The notes beneath the pieces were generated by a model. It searched no databases. It was not told the DNA's origin and saw only the letters and a program-made list of their open reading frames with translations. Below are positions 48,619 through 56,481 of a stretch of DNA of 64,000 bases, piece by piece. The translations under genes were made by a program, and so were the position numbers. Source of the stretch: a virus; IMG/VR virus record IMGVR_UViG_3300028666_000024, positions 105,232-169,231 of that record. The stretch is one strand, 5' to 3'. Position 1 is the first letter of the stretch, and each line of letters begins with the position of its first letter.

Positions 48619-48936
48619 ATGCCAATTGATAATATTGAACTTTTAAATAAATTAGTAAAGAAAATCGAAGATACTTTCAAAGTCGATGAATGGACATATG
48701 ATTTAATTCCTCCAGATTACAAAGAGAAAGTTTTTAAGAAAGATGGTAGCATAGAAATATTAGATCATTGTATAGGTGTTAGAAATATTAATAGTAGAAC
48801 TCAAAAATTGTGGTTTACTTCTACAAAAGAATCTAAAATTCTTTACAAGTTTATTATAAAAAAAATTGATGATAAAAGATTTGAAATACTTACAAAAGAT
48901 ATTGAAGATTCTATTGAAAATATTTTAAAATCATAA
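48619..48936 (+). CDS. Unknown protein (105 aa)
   Basis: A charged alpha/beta-like protein with AGAGGA upstream. It overlaps the next start by one base. No family recognised. Confidence 0.6.
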   Translation: MPIDNIELLNKLVKKIEDTFKVDEWTYDLIPPDYKEKVFKKDGSIEILDHCIGVRNINSRTQKLWFTSTKESKILYKFIIKKIDDKRFEILTKDIEDSIENILKS

Positions 48937-49223
48937 TGTCCAAACAATCCGAACTTTATAAAAGAAATTGGATATATGTTCAAAATCCAAAGGTGTATGG
49001 TTTTCACTGTGATGTCTGTGGTGAAAGTAATATTGAATGGTCTGAATTTGAAGGACATATTTTTTGTAAAGATTGTAAGATAGATACTAAAGGAACAGGA
49101 AGTATTTTTGATGGGCCAATTGATGTGAATGCTGCAACAATGTTAGGAATATCTTTCGACCGTCTCGATATTCAAACTAACAAACTTCAAAAATTTAATT
49201 TAAAAACAAAACAATATGAATAA
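48936..49223 (+). CDS. Small zinc-ribbon protein (95 aa)
   Basis: It has FHCDVCGESNIEW and IFCKDCK, two C-x-x-C halves of one zinc ribbon. The C-terminal part is polar. It overlaps the next gene by 8 nt. Confidence 0.6.
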   Translation: MSKQSELYKRNWIYVQNPKVYGFHCDVCGESNIEWSEFEGHIFCKDCKIDTKGTGSIFDGPIDVNAATMLGISFDRLDIQTNKLQKFNLKTKQYE

Positions 49224-49887
49224 TTTTAACATTCAAGATTATGTTGTTTCCTTAATTGATAATATGAGTCTTAAAAAAGGAAGCATAGGAATTGTAAAAG
49301 GTATTTTGATACAAGAGAGTATGCTTGCTGTAGAATGGAATGATTTTTATTCTGGTACTTCCTGTAATGGACTTTGTAAAACCAATTCCGGTTTGTTTGT
49401 TAATTTCGATACAGTAAAATTATTTTATATATTTAAATTAGGTGATTATGTCGAAATTAATGATAAAACAAGTATCTATAACGGATTCAAAGGTTTGATC
49501 ACTTCTTTCAGATATACCCCTCCATATAAAAAAGAAGTAATTATTAGTTGCGAAAACAACAATAAAATATCAACTTCAGAATATTCTATAAGACTTGTAA
49601 AAAGTTCAGAAGAAATTATAAAAAGTTCAGAAGAAGTTGTAAAGAAAAAAAGTTCAGAAGACACTTCTTATATAGAATTAGATGAACTGTTTAAAAGAGC
49701 TTCTGAAGATTTAAAAAATTCTTTTTTAAAACAAATAAATAATGTTCAAATTATTCCACAAGATAAAGTAGAGTTTTTTTCTTTGGGTTTTAGTGATTTT
49801 AAATATATACCAGTTGAAAAGAAAATAGAACCATTTCAAAGTATTTTTATGAACAAGAGAAAAAGATTTTTCTTTATAGATAACTAA
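49216..49887 (+). CDS. SH3-like repeat protein with KRKRFFF tail
   Basis: A relative of the genes at 790, 51885 and 54719. Module 1 has GSIGIVKGI, LAVEWNDFYSG and CNGLCKTNSGLFV; module 2 is partial (VEINDKTSIYNGFKGLI). A charged linker repeats KSSEE three times (SSEEIIKSSEEVVKKKSSED). It ends NKRKRFFFIDN. Confidence 0.75.
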   Translation: MNNFNIQDYVVSLIDNMSLKKGSIGIVKGILIQESMLAVEWNDFYSGTSCNGLCKTNSGLFVNFDTVKLFYIFKLGDYVEINDKTSIYNGFKGLITSFRYTPPYKKEVIISCENNNKISTSEYSIRLVKSSEEIIKSSEEVVKKKSSEDTSYIELDELFKRASEDLKNSFLKQINNVQIIPQDKVEFFSLGFSDFKYIPVEKKIEPFQSIFMNKRKRFFFIDN

Positions 49888-49902
49888 CTAACAGGAGATA
49901 AG

Positions 49903-50634
49903 ATGGCAAATCCAATTAATAAAAAAGATTTAATAATTACAGATTTTGAAACAACAGGAACAGATTTTAGAACACATGAGATTATTGAGATAGGTGCAAT
50001 CAGAGTTGATTATCAATTGAATATTATTGAAGAATATTGTCAAAAAACAAAGATAAATCATCCTGAGTTGTTGACCGAGAGTGCAAAACGTTGTAATGGT
50101 TATCAAGAACATCTTTGGAAGAATTCAAAAGATTTAGAAGAATCTATCAAAGAATATCTCGTCCTTGCTAAAAGTGCTATCTTCGTTGCTCATAATACTA
50201 CATTTGATTGGTTATTTCTAAATCAAGCAATGTATAATTTTAAAATTAAGGATACCTTTGATAGATATAAATATGATATTCCAACTATCTTTCATACGCT
50301 TTATCCAGATGCTGAGTATATTGGGGTTGATAGCATAAGTAAAATGTTAGGTCTGCCGGAAGAAGTTAAACCACATGCCGCTATCAATGGTGTACGACAG
50401 TCTTTGAAAATTTTGAGAAGATTGAAAAATTTACCAATCGATGATTTAGAAGAACTTGAAAAGAAGAGAAGTCCTTATTCATATGGTCAAATGTTTGGAT
50501 CTAAATATTCTAATACTGTTTGTGTAATATGTAATAATAAAATCAAAGAAGGTGAAATGATGTGTAAGCAATATGATAACAGAGATAAAAATAATATCAA
50601 CTATGTTCATGTTGATTGTATTGGGAGGATTTAA
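49903..50634 (+). CDS. DnaQ-like 3'-5' exonuclease, possibly impaired, with C-terminal zinc site
   Basis: The DEDDh start is clear (ITDFETTGTDF with Asp and Glu; FVAHNTTFDWLFL with the second Asp). In the last motif the His is present (PHAAINGVRQ) but the Asp expected five residues later is Gly. The C-terminal 60 residues carry CVICNNKIKEGEMMC and HVDC, a possible zinc site. Either activity is reduced or the alignment shifts. Confidence 0.78.
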   Translation: MANPINKKDLIITDFETTGTDFRTHEIIEIGAIRVDYQLNIIEEYCQKTKINHPELLTESAKRCNGYQEHLWKNSKDLEESIKEYLVLAKSAIFVAHNTTFDWLFLNQAMYNFKIKDTFDRYKYDIPTIFHTLYPDAEYIGVDSISKMLGLPEEVKPHAAINGVRQSLKILRRLKNLPIDDLEELEKKRSPYSYGQMFGSKYSNTVCVICNNKIKEGEMMCKQYDNRDKNNINYVHVDCIGRI

Positions 50635-50663
50635 AAATATCACATGATAATCTTGGTGATAAA

Positions 50664-50801
50664 ATGAAGAGCAAACTAACCTGTGAGTTCTTTTACGACT
50701 ATATTGATTTTGATGATAGACTTAGACACTCATTAAAATTATCTTCGATTGTAGAGGATCTTAGGTGTGTTAAATTAAAAAGGCTCCAGAATTTCTTCTG
50801 A
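50664..50801 (+). CDS. Small protein running into a terminator (45 aa), uncertain
   Basis: ATG at 50664 with weak GGTGA upstream. The last codons (LKRLQNFF) lie inside the hairpin at 50779-50808, which would be unusual. It may not be a gene. Confidence 0.3.
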   Translation: MKSKLTCEFFYDYIDFDDRLRHSLKLSSIVEDLRCVKLKRLQNFF

Positions 50802-50808
50802 AGCCTTT
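50779..50808 (-). terminator. Rho-independent terminator for the minus-strand gene
   Basis: AAAGGCT-CCAGAA pairs with TTCTG-AAGCCTTT. On the minus strand it is followed by TTTTTAATTT; on the plus strand the T-run is weak. Confidence 0.72.
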
Positions 50809-50830
50809 GAAAGAATTTGAAAAATTTTTA

Positions 50831-51769
50831 TCAATCTTCGGAAGCAAAATTAAACTTCCGGAGCGGTTTGACCTCGATCATGCTCGGAAGAATTTTTTCA
50901 ATCTTTTCAAACTCCTTTTTGATTTCTTCCCGAAAATCATCATTTTTCCGAAGAACTTCAACATCACATCCCTTCATGACAAGTTTTGCCTTTTCCACCA
51001 ACTCAGTCAGGTCGTTATCATCCGTGATGTTCAGGTTTTTGAAGTTGTTGATGAATTCCTCAAAATTTTCAAAGGAGTTCTTTTTGAATCGCCGTTTATT
51101 TCCATCCGGACTGTCACCGAGGACTTCTGCAAGATGAGATATCAATTCTGCAAACTTCACCCGTAATGCCTGTTGAATCTCGATGGCGGCATTCTTCAAC
51201 TTATCCGAGAACTCTGCACGTTCCCTCTTGAAGATTTCCGGAGAGATTGACTTCAGACGACCGGGGAGGGTTTCTTCGATGTAGTTTGTCTCGACCCCGA
51301 ACTCAGCAGCGATGCTTTCCTTTGATAAATAGTCGGCAGGATTAAATACTCCACCGAGATCATTTTTGGCATCCCTGACAGCTTGTTCGTAAACGTCGAT
51401 GAACTTTGAGATTTCCATCAAGCGCCGACTCCGGTATTCCTGAATCATGCTGTCAACAACTTCCAGATTGGCAAGGGGAATCAGGTAAACACCACGACCG
51501 AACGGAGAGGGAAGACTGAGTTTCAGGATATCCGACCTGATTGCATTGTCGGAACTCATGATTTCATCAAACTCCGGGCAACTGAAAAGTTTCTTCGATA
51601 CCCCGATGTTCTCGGTCTTCGGTTGCTCACCATGACCTTCCTTGAGTTGCATCGAATCGCTTTGCACCTTGCGACGAATACCCGGACGGCTGATCTCAAT
51701 ACGGAACGCGATACACTTGTCAAAAAGATTTGGTTGGGTTTCGAGGAACGACTTTTTAGGCTTCTGCAT
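50831..51769 (-). CDS. DUF3150-like protein, GC-rich gene
   Basis: The 312-residue protein is helical and charged. GRGVYLIPLANLEVVDSMIQ, then a long helix and FGVETNYIEETLPGRL, resemble the DUF3150 family, often found near MoxR-type ATPases and VWA proteins. No such ATPase is seen here, and the VWA gene is 14 kb away. The gene uses visibly more G and C than its neighbours, suggesting a different origin. Confidence 0.6.
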   Translation of the reverse strand: MQKPKKSFLETQPNLFDKCIAFRIEISRPGIRRKVQSDSMQLKEGHGEQPKTENIGVSKKLFSCPEFDEIMSSDNAIRSDILKLSLPSPFGRGVYLIPLANLEVVDSMIQEYRSRRLMEISKFIDVYEQAVRDAKNDLGGVFNPADYLSKESIAAEFGVETNYIEETLPGRLKSISPEIFKRERAEFSDKLKNAAIEIQQALRVKFAELISHLAEVLGDSPDGNKRRFKKNSFENFEEFINNFKNLNITDDNDLTELVEKAKLVMKGCDVEVLRKNDDFREEIKKEFEKIEKILPSMIEVKPLRKFNFASED

Positions 51770-51828
51770 AACAACCTCCGGTTTAGTTTTGGTGTTGATT
51801 GATGTCGTTTCAAACTTCCTACAACTAA

Positions 51829-51857
51829 AATATACAACATCCCGGACAACAATGCAA
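51829..51857 (-). promoter_or_regulatory. Sigma70-like promoter, TATATTTT type
   Basis: On the minus strand TTGCAT, 17 bp, TATATT, drives the gene starting at 51769. The spacer GTTGTCCGGGATGTTG is almost the same as that of the promoter at 63800. Confidence 0.82.
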
Positions 51858-51884
51858 GTCTTTTTAAATCTATTTTAAAATATT

Positions 51885-53165
51885 TTACTCCCATTCATTG
51901 AAAAAGAATCTGCTTTTCTTCGGTAATAGTTTTGAATTCAAGGACTTAGAATCTTTTATACACTCACATTTCCTAATTAGTTTCAAAAACCTTAAAGATA
52001 CTTCTGTATTATACGCTGATCCGTTGTTCGAAGCAAACCATCTGACGATAACTCTTTTGGGTTTTTCAAAATTAATAATCTTTCCTCTTCTACCCACATT
52101 AATGGATTGAGAGAATCTAGTATCTTCCAAACAATTCTCTACAATATCACCAACATCAAACATTTCATACTCTTCTTCCCGCGAAATCATATCATCTTCA
52201 CAATACCAACCATAACCAGCAGAACAAAGTCCGTTGCAGTTGATTCCTCCAACGTATTCATCCCATTCAACTCCGATTAATTCAGAGTCAAATCCTATAA
52301 TGGTTCCAGTCAAATCTTTCCAAATCTTTCCAAAATTTGTTTTAATATCCTGAGTTGCAGTGACCTTATCCCCGATCTGAAGTTCCCGAAAAGTGAATTT
52401 ACTTACAAATCGTATTTGATTAAAATTACAAGTTATAAAAGCATCTCCTGATGATCTTTTATCTGGAGATTTGTTTTTTATATAAAATTGAATAGTTCCT
52501 TGTCCTACACTTGCAACCTCAAGAATTTTTCCACTTAGATATTTAAAGCAATCATCTACACAATAAATAATCTTTACATACTCTCCCGGTTTGAGTGCAT
52601 CTTTATCTTCAAAAGATTTTTCCGAATATTGTGGTGAAGGAGTTGTGGATTTAGTTAGATCATCACAAGAAATAAATTCACACCGGGACTTATCGATATA
52701 CCAAAGGGAATTTTTTGGACCATCACCAGTAGTTAAAGTATTCCAATCAACATAATAACATGAAGTACTTTCATCAACAATAGTTCCAACCATACCCCCT
52801 ATGATTTTATCTTCCATAAAACCTTTAACTTCATTTTTAATACAAATAACATAACTTCCAATCTTTGATATCTTTGGTATTGGTGGTTGAAGAGATGTAT
52901 AATTTAATTTTATTTTATTTTCTTCTTCAGGCGAATCTATTTTTTTGATGAATTTTTCTAATTCATTTTTAGGCCATATTATAATCCACCCATTCATTGG
53001 GTTTCCAGCAGAACTTATAATGGGAATATCCCAATCAACAATAAAATCTCCATCACTATCGATTTTTATAATTTTTCCTTTCATACCAACTTTTAAATTC
53101 CAAGGAGTATCAAAACTTGAATAGTTTTTTATGACTTCAATCCTATCTTTTACTTTAAAATTCAT
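51885..53165 (-). CDS. Large SH3-like repeat protein with KSRFFFNE tail
   Basis: This 426-residue protein is the longest of the family, with about five modules of the type G-x-x-G-x-I - V-D/E-W - G-C. Examples are FIVDWDIPIISSAG, YYVDWNTLTTGDGP and IGVEWDEYVGGINCNG. It ends LLPKKSRFFFNEWE. The plus-strand copies are at 790, 49216 and 54719. Function unknown. Confidence 0.75.
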   Translation of the reverse strand: MNFKVKDRIEVIKNYSSFDTPWNLKVGMKGKIIKIDSDGDFIVDWDIPIISSAGNPMNGWIIIWPKNELEKFIKKIDSPEEENKIKLNYTSLQPPIPKISKIGSYVICIKNEVKGFMEDKIIGGMVGTIVDESTSCYYVDWNTLTTGDGPKNSLWYIDKSRCEFISCDDLTKSTTPSPQYSEKSFEDKDALKPGEYVKIIYCVDDCFKYLSGKILEVASVGQGTIQFYIKNKSPDKRSSGDAFITCNFNQIRFVSKFTFRELQIGDKVTATQDIKTNFGKIWKDLTGTIIGFDSELIGVEWDEYVGGINCNGLCSAGYGWYCEDDMISREEEYEMFDVGDIVENCLEDTRFSQSINVGRRGKIINFEKPKRVIVRWFASNNGSAYNTEVSLRFLKLIRKCECIKDSKSLNSKLLPKKSRFFFNEWE

Positions 53166-53200
53166 TTTGAATTCCTTTTGAAGAAGATTTTGAATCTTTA

Positions 53201-53229
53201 AAAATAATTCATGGCAGAAATAAAATCAA
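53201..53229 (-). promoter_or_regulatory. Sigma70-like promoter for the SH3 repeat gene
   Basis: On the minus strand TTGATT, 17 bp, TATTTT; the spacer ends TGCCATGAAT like the other accessory promoters. Confidence 0.72.
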
Positions 53230-53272
53230 GATTTATTTTGAAAGGGATTTAAAATAATTGAAAATAAAGTTC

Positions 53273-53301
53273 TTGCATTTGATTGTACCATGAATTATAT
53301 T
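53273..53301 (+). promoter_or_regulatory. Sigma70-like promoter, CATGA/TATATTTT type
   Basis: TTGCAT, 17 bp, TATATT. It points away from the promoter at 53201 and drives the operon from 53330. Confidence 0.82.
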
Positions 53302-53329
53302 TTGATATCATTTCCGAAAGAGGTTTATC

Positions 53330-53881
53330 TTGCTGCTCCCTGAAGAAATAATTGTCGGCAAACAAATCTATATTGTTTATGATTTTAATGAATTGTGGGG
53401 AGGATTTCCAAAACTAATTATTTTAAAAACTGAAATCATAGATATCTCTCAAGGACTTATACATACAGGTTGGGTTCGTTCACCTGATCCTAGAGATATG
53501 AAATTTAAAGATAGTTGGTTCCCGGAGGAGATACAAAAACATGGACATAAAACATATATCTCTGCTTCCTTTGATAAAGATAATTGGATTGATGAAATAA
53601 TTCAAAAGTTAAATCTTCAAAAGAATATTTCAAAAACACTTTATTATAGTTCGGAGTCATTTATGCCAACTGAAAAAGAATTTAAAAGAATTGCTAATAA
53701 CAGCACTTCCAAAGATTTTCAAACTGTTTGTGAAAAGAAAATTCGATGGGTAACTATCTTCAGTCATGAGAAAGAAGGATTTGCAAAGGTTGATATTTTT
53801 CCTGAAACTTCGGAAGAATATGAAAAGATTGAAAACTGTTTTAAAGAAATTTTAAACAAACGGAGAGAAAATCCCGTTTAA
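53330..53881 (+). CDS. Unknown protein (183 aa)
   Basis: TTG at 53330 is supported by GAAAGAGG six nt upstream. The N-terminal half looks beta-rich (VGKQIYIVYDFNELWGGF), the C-terminal half alpha/beta. No family recognised. Confidence 0.6.
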   Translation: MLLPEEIIVGKQIYIVYDFNELWGGFPKLIILKTEIIDISQGLIHTGWVRSPDPRDMKFKDSWFPEEIQKHGHKTYISASFDKDNWIDEIIQKLNLQKNISKTLYYSSESFMPTEKEFKRIANNSTSKDFQTVCEKKIRWVTIFSHEKEGFAKVDIFPETSEEYEKIENCFKEILNKRRENPV

Positions 53882-53898
53882 ACGAAAGGATAAAGAAA

Positions 53899-54096
53899 AT
53901 GAGTAACTTTTTTTGGGGGGTTTTCTTTAGTGCGGCAGTTACACTTTTAATAACATTGAGTATTGGTGATGATAAATCTAAACATATGATGGAGAGACAT
54001 CTTGGAACTCAGGTTGTTAATGGAGTAGTTTATAATGTCTCTATTGATAGCACTGCGACAGATTCACTTCATAAAATTGAATGGAGGAAAAAATAA
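53899..54096 (+). CDS. Small membrane or secreted protein (65 aa)
   Basis: Residues 4-22 are hydrophobic (FFWGVFFSAAVTLLITLSI), a membrane anchor or uncleaved signal. The rest is polar. Function unknown. Confidence 0.6.
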   Translation: MSNFFWGVFFSAAVTLLITLSIGDDKSKHMMERHLGTQVVNGVVYNVSIDSTATDSLHKIEWRKK

Positions 54097-54171
54097 TTTG
54101 AAAGAAGTTTAAAATTTACAGAAGAAAATAATGTCAAACTTTTAATAACTCATAAAGATTTAAATATCTAT

Positions 54172-54423
54172 GTGGATTATTTCTTTGTTCCTTTAAAATT
54201 AAGAGGACAAGGATTAGCAAAGAAGACTATGAAACTTCTTTGTGAACATGCTGATAAATTTAAAACTAATATAGAATTATTTCCTTGTCCATTAGATAAA
54301 CAAACTGACCGGGAAAAACTTCTAAAATTTTACAGAGATTTTGGATTCAAGAGAGAATTATTTTCCCACAAATACAAAAGGAAATTTAACCGTGGCAGAC
54401 GAATACCGAAGGGAAATGGATAA
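54172..54423 (+). CDS. GNAT acetyltransferase-like fragment, 5' end doubtful
   Basis: The frame contains YFFVPLKLRGQGLAKKTMKL, the acetyl-CoA loop (R-G-x-G-x-A) of GNAT enzymes, and LLKFYRDFGFKRE, the usual last helix. Starting at GTG 54172 it lacks the first strands. The frame is open back to 54097 and encodes plausible missing residues, but no start codon is there. It is either a truncated gene or uses an unusual start. Confidence 0.55.
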   Translation: MDYFFVPLKLRGQGLAKKTMKLLCEHADKFKTNIELFPCPLDKQTDREKLLKFYRDFGFKRELFSHKYKRKFNRGRRIPKGNG

Positions 54424-54613
54424 TAAAGTTGGTGTTGGAGGTGTAAAGTGTTTCTGTTGCAACGTATATCATGGTAAATCCAAGGCAATACTTAATAGGA
54501 TAGTACGACGAAAACTCAAGGAGAGAATTAAAAACGAAATACATGAAGAGTCAAACCCCAAAATCACAATCAACTATCTCAGGAGTAATACAAATGGATC
54601 AGCAGACAAGTGA
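54392..54613 (+). CDS. Small basic protein (73 aa)
   Basis: GTG at 54392 follows AAAGGAAA. It has VGGVKCFCCNVYHGKSKAIL and a Lys/Arg-rich helix. It overlaps its neighbours on both sides. Confidence 0.55.
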   Translation: MADEYRREMDNKVGVGGVKCFCCNVYHGKSKAILNRIVRRKLKERIKNEIHEESNPKITINYLRSNTNGSADK

Positions 54614-54719
54614 AGTTTTGACAAACGAAATTATGTTGGGTGCCGGATGCTCTGAAGTTTTTCTGTGCTGCGATTGTCCAATTCAAAACAAATGTGATGA
54701 TTATTTCCTGAAAGATTAA
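54594..54719 (+). CDS. Small cysteine-rich protein (41 aa)
   Basis: ATG at 54594 follows CAGGAG. It has GCSEVFLCCDCPIQNKC, five Cys likely to bind metal. Coupled to the next gene by TAATG. Confidence 0.6.
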   Translation: MDQQTSEVLTNEIMLGAGCSEVFLCCDCPIQNKCDDYFLKD

Positions 54720-55471
54720 TGTTTAACCCAAAAGATTTAAATATAATAGAGGTTGATAACGGAAATTATAATGTTAATTATAATGTTTCCTATAATCCAG
54801 ATTTTGATAACGGAAATTATAATGTTAATTATAATGTTTCCTATAATCCAGATTTTGATAACGGAAATTATAATGTTAATTATAATGTTTCCTATAATCC
54901 AGATTTTGATTGGTATTATTATCCTCCTGATGAAAAAAAACCTGAGATAGAAGAATGTAGTGTTGTTGCAAAGAATAATTATTTAAATGTTATTAAGAAG
55001 GGAATGATTGGTGAAGTTGTTGTAAAAGATATAGTAAACAAAGAACCCCTTTTTGGTGTTGATTGGGCGGATTTTACTGGAGGTCATGATTGTAATGGTA
55101 ATGGTAGAAAAAAACATTGCTTGTGGATGAGGGAAGAATATTTAAGATTGGCAGAGAAATCTGATTATAATGAAGTTCCCATCACTCCAAATTGTATTTT
55201 TAAAATAAATGATCTTGTAGTTTCTGAGGTAAATCAATATGAAAATCAGTTGATGAAAGGTATGGAAGGAATAGTAAGAAAAATCAAACCAGAATCTACA
55301 AGTTTTGCCGTTGCTGTAGAATGGTTTGGTATTGTTGATGGATCTGATTGTGAAAAAAGTTGTAAAGAAAACAATGGATTATGGATGTTATATCCTGAAA
55401 TTAAATTGAAAAATGATTTTAAAGATTCAAAATTTTTCTTTAAAAAGAGGAGATTCTTCTTCGATGAGTAA
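54719..55471 (+). CDS. SH3-like repeat protein with triple 17-residue repeat and KRRFFFDE tail
   Basis: Residues 13-63 are three identical copies of a 17-residue unit beginning DNGNYNVNYNVSYNP, encoded by a perfect 51-bp triplication. Two SH3-like modules follow (FGVDWADFTGGHDCNGNG and VAVEWFGIVDGSDCEKSC), and the protein ends FKKRRFFFDE. Paralogue of the genes at 790, 49216 and 51885. Confidence 0.75.
   Translation: MFNPKDLNIIEVDNGNYNVNYNVSYNPDFDNGNYNVNYNVSYNPDFDNGNYNVNYNVSYNPDFDWYYYPPDEKKPEIEECSVVAKNNYLNVIKKGMIGEVVVKDIVNKEPLFGVDWADFTGGHDCNGNGRKKHCLWMREEYLRLAEKSDYNEVPITPNCIFKINDLVVSEVNQYENQLMKGMEGIVRKIKPESTSFAVAVEWFGIVDGSDCEKSCKENNGLWMLYPEIKLKNDFKDSKFFFKKRRFFFDE
54755..54907 (+). repeat. 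Perfect 51-bp direct repeat, 3 copies
   Basis: Three identical in-frame units inside the gene at 54719. Identity at every base points to a recent expansion. Confidence 0.92.
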
Positions 55472-55520
55472 AAATTCTTATGGGACTAAACGTAAATTCT
55501 TTTTCGAAGATGAGGAATAA
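55464..55520 (+). CDS. Micro-gene encoding almost only the KRKFFFEDE tail (18 aa)
   Basis: ATG at 55464 overlaps the stop of the SH3 gene (ATGAGTAA). The product MSKNSYGTKRKFFFEDEE consists of nine residues plus the same tail that ends the four SH3 proteins. It ends 5 nt before the next ATG. It is either a real micropeptide or the remnant of a fifth family member. Confidence 0.5.
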   Translation: MSKNSYGTKRKFFFEDEE

Positions 55521-55525
55521 GATTA

Positions 55526-55855
55526 ATGATAAATAGTTTATGGTCACAGGATATTTTTATTCAACTTGCTGTACTTTTTAGTTGTCATTATTTCGCCGAT
55601 TTTCCGATGCAGGGAGATTGGTTGAGTGAAGGAAAAAAGAAATCATGGTACTTTATGTTTGTTCATTGTATGATTTATGCATCAACCTTTGTTCTCTTTG
55701 CTCATATATCTTTAACGGCAGCATTAATATTATTCGTAACACATTTTATAACAGATCCTATCAAAGCAAGATGGAATCTGATTTCATTTGAGATGGATCA
55801 AGCTATTCATTGGTGTGTAATAATTTTTATATGGTTACAATTTTATGTTCACTAA
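55526..55855 (+). CDS. DUF3307-like membrane protein (109 aa)
   Basis: Three to four membrane helices with the DUF3307 pattern: CHYFADFPMQGDW, a K-rich turn, HCMIYAS, HFITDPIKARW, and MDQAIHW. Function of the family is unknown. Confidence 0.72.
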   Translation: MINSLWSQDIFIQLAVLFSCHYFADFPMQGDWLSEGKKKSWYFMFVHCMIYASTFVLFAHISLTAALILFVTHFITDPIKARWNLISFEMDQAIHWCVIIFIWLQFYVH

Positions 55856-55862
55856 ATTTAAC

Positions 55863-55942
55863 GAAGTCTTTAACGAAGTCCTTTAACGAAAGGTAGTGTT
55901 TATGTCTAACAAAGTCTTTAACAAAGTCTTTAACAAAGTCTT
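55863..55942 (+). repeat. 12-bp repeats of the AACGAAGTCTTT type
   Basis: The unit GAAGTCTTTAAC occurs before the gene at 55902; a close variant (AACAAAGTCTTT) repeats three times inside it, giving KVFNKVFNKVFN. The reverse complement of the same 12-mer forms the array at 61935-62006. Confidence 0.7.
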
Positions 55943-56135
55943 TAATGTTTCTTATAATGATATCGAAAATGTTTGTTATGATGATGTCGAACAACTCCAA
56001 CGGGAATATAACAAAACTCTCCGGGAATATAATGATACTAATGATTTATATTCTTACGAAAAACTTGAAAATCTTCTTGCAAAAATTCATAATCTTGATT
56101 CTAAAATTTTGAAAGAAACAGGTTATCAAAGTTAA
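55902..56135 (+). CDS. Small helical protein with KVFN repeats (77 aa)
   Basis: ATG at 55902 follows AAAGGTAG. The N terminus is SNKVFNKVFNKVFNVSYND, from a 12-bp repeat; the rest is a charged helix. Function unknown. Confidence 0.6.
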   Translation: MSNKVFNKVFNKVFNVSYNDIENVCYDDVEQLQREYNKTLREYNDTNDLYSYEKLENLLAKIHNLDSKILKETGYQS

Positions 56136-56160
56136 AATTTAAAATAGATTTAAAAAAGAC

Positions 56161-56189
56161 TTGCATTCTTCCAAACCATGATGTATATT
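56161..56189 (+). promoter_or_regulatory. Sigma70-like promoter, CATGA/TATATTTT type
   Basis: TTGCAT, 17 bp, TATATT with CCATGATG in the spacer; 38 bp before the gene at 56227. Confidence 0.83.
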
Positions 56190-56226
56190 TTAAGTGTAAT
56201 AAAATTCTTTATCTCAAGAGGATATT

Positions 56227-56481
56227 ATGGCATACAAATACGTCAGGTTTGAGAATGGAAGATATCAGGATGGTCCGGAAGATTTTATCATTATCTTTCC
56301 GGGAAGCATCAATCATAAATCTTTTGCTCGAACAATTAGAGGAAAACCTGTTTCTGCCGGGAAGGTTGATGTTGATGTAGAAGGTAAGTATTATGCATAC
56401 GATGAATCTGAAAGTCTAAATTTGAAAAGTAATCCTGAAGCAGATTCAAAACTCCTTAATATTCAAAATAGGATTTATTAA
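56227..56481 (+). CDS. Unknown protein (84 aa)
   Basis: Looks beta-stranded (YKYVRFENGRYQDG, DFIIIFPGSINHKSF). AAGAGGA precedes the start. It ends one base before the GC-rich cassette. Confidence 0.62.
   Translation: MAYKYVRFENGRYQDGPEDFIIIFPGSINHKSFARTIRGKPVSAGKVDVDVEGKYYAYDESESLNLKSNPEADSKLLNIQNRIY

Noticed and set aside
50807-51166. Plus-strand frames opposite the DUF3150-like gene
   Set aside because: The minus-strand gene has a promoter, ribosome site and terminator; the plus frames are its shadows.
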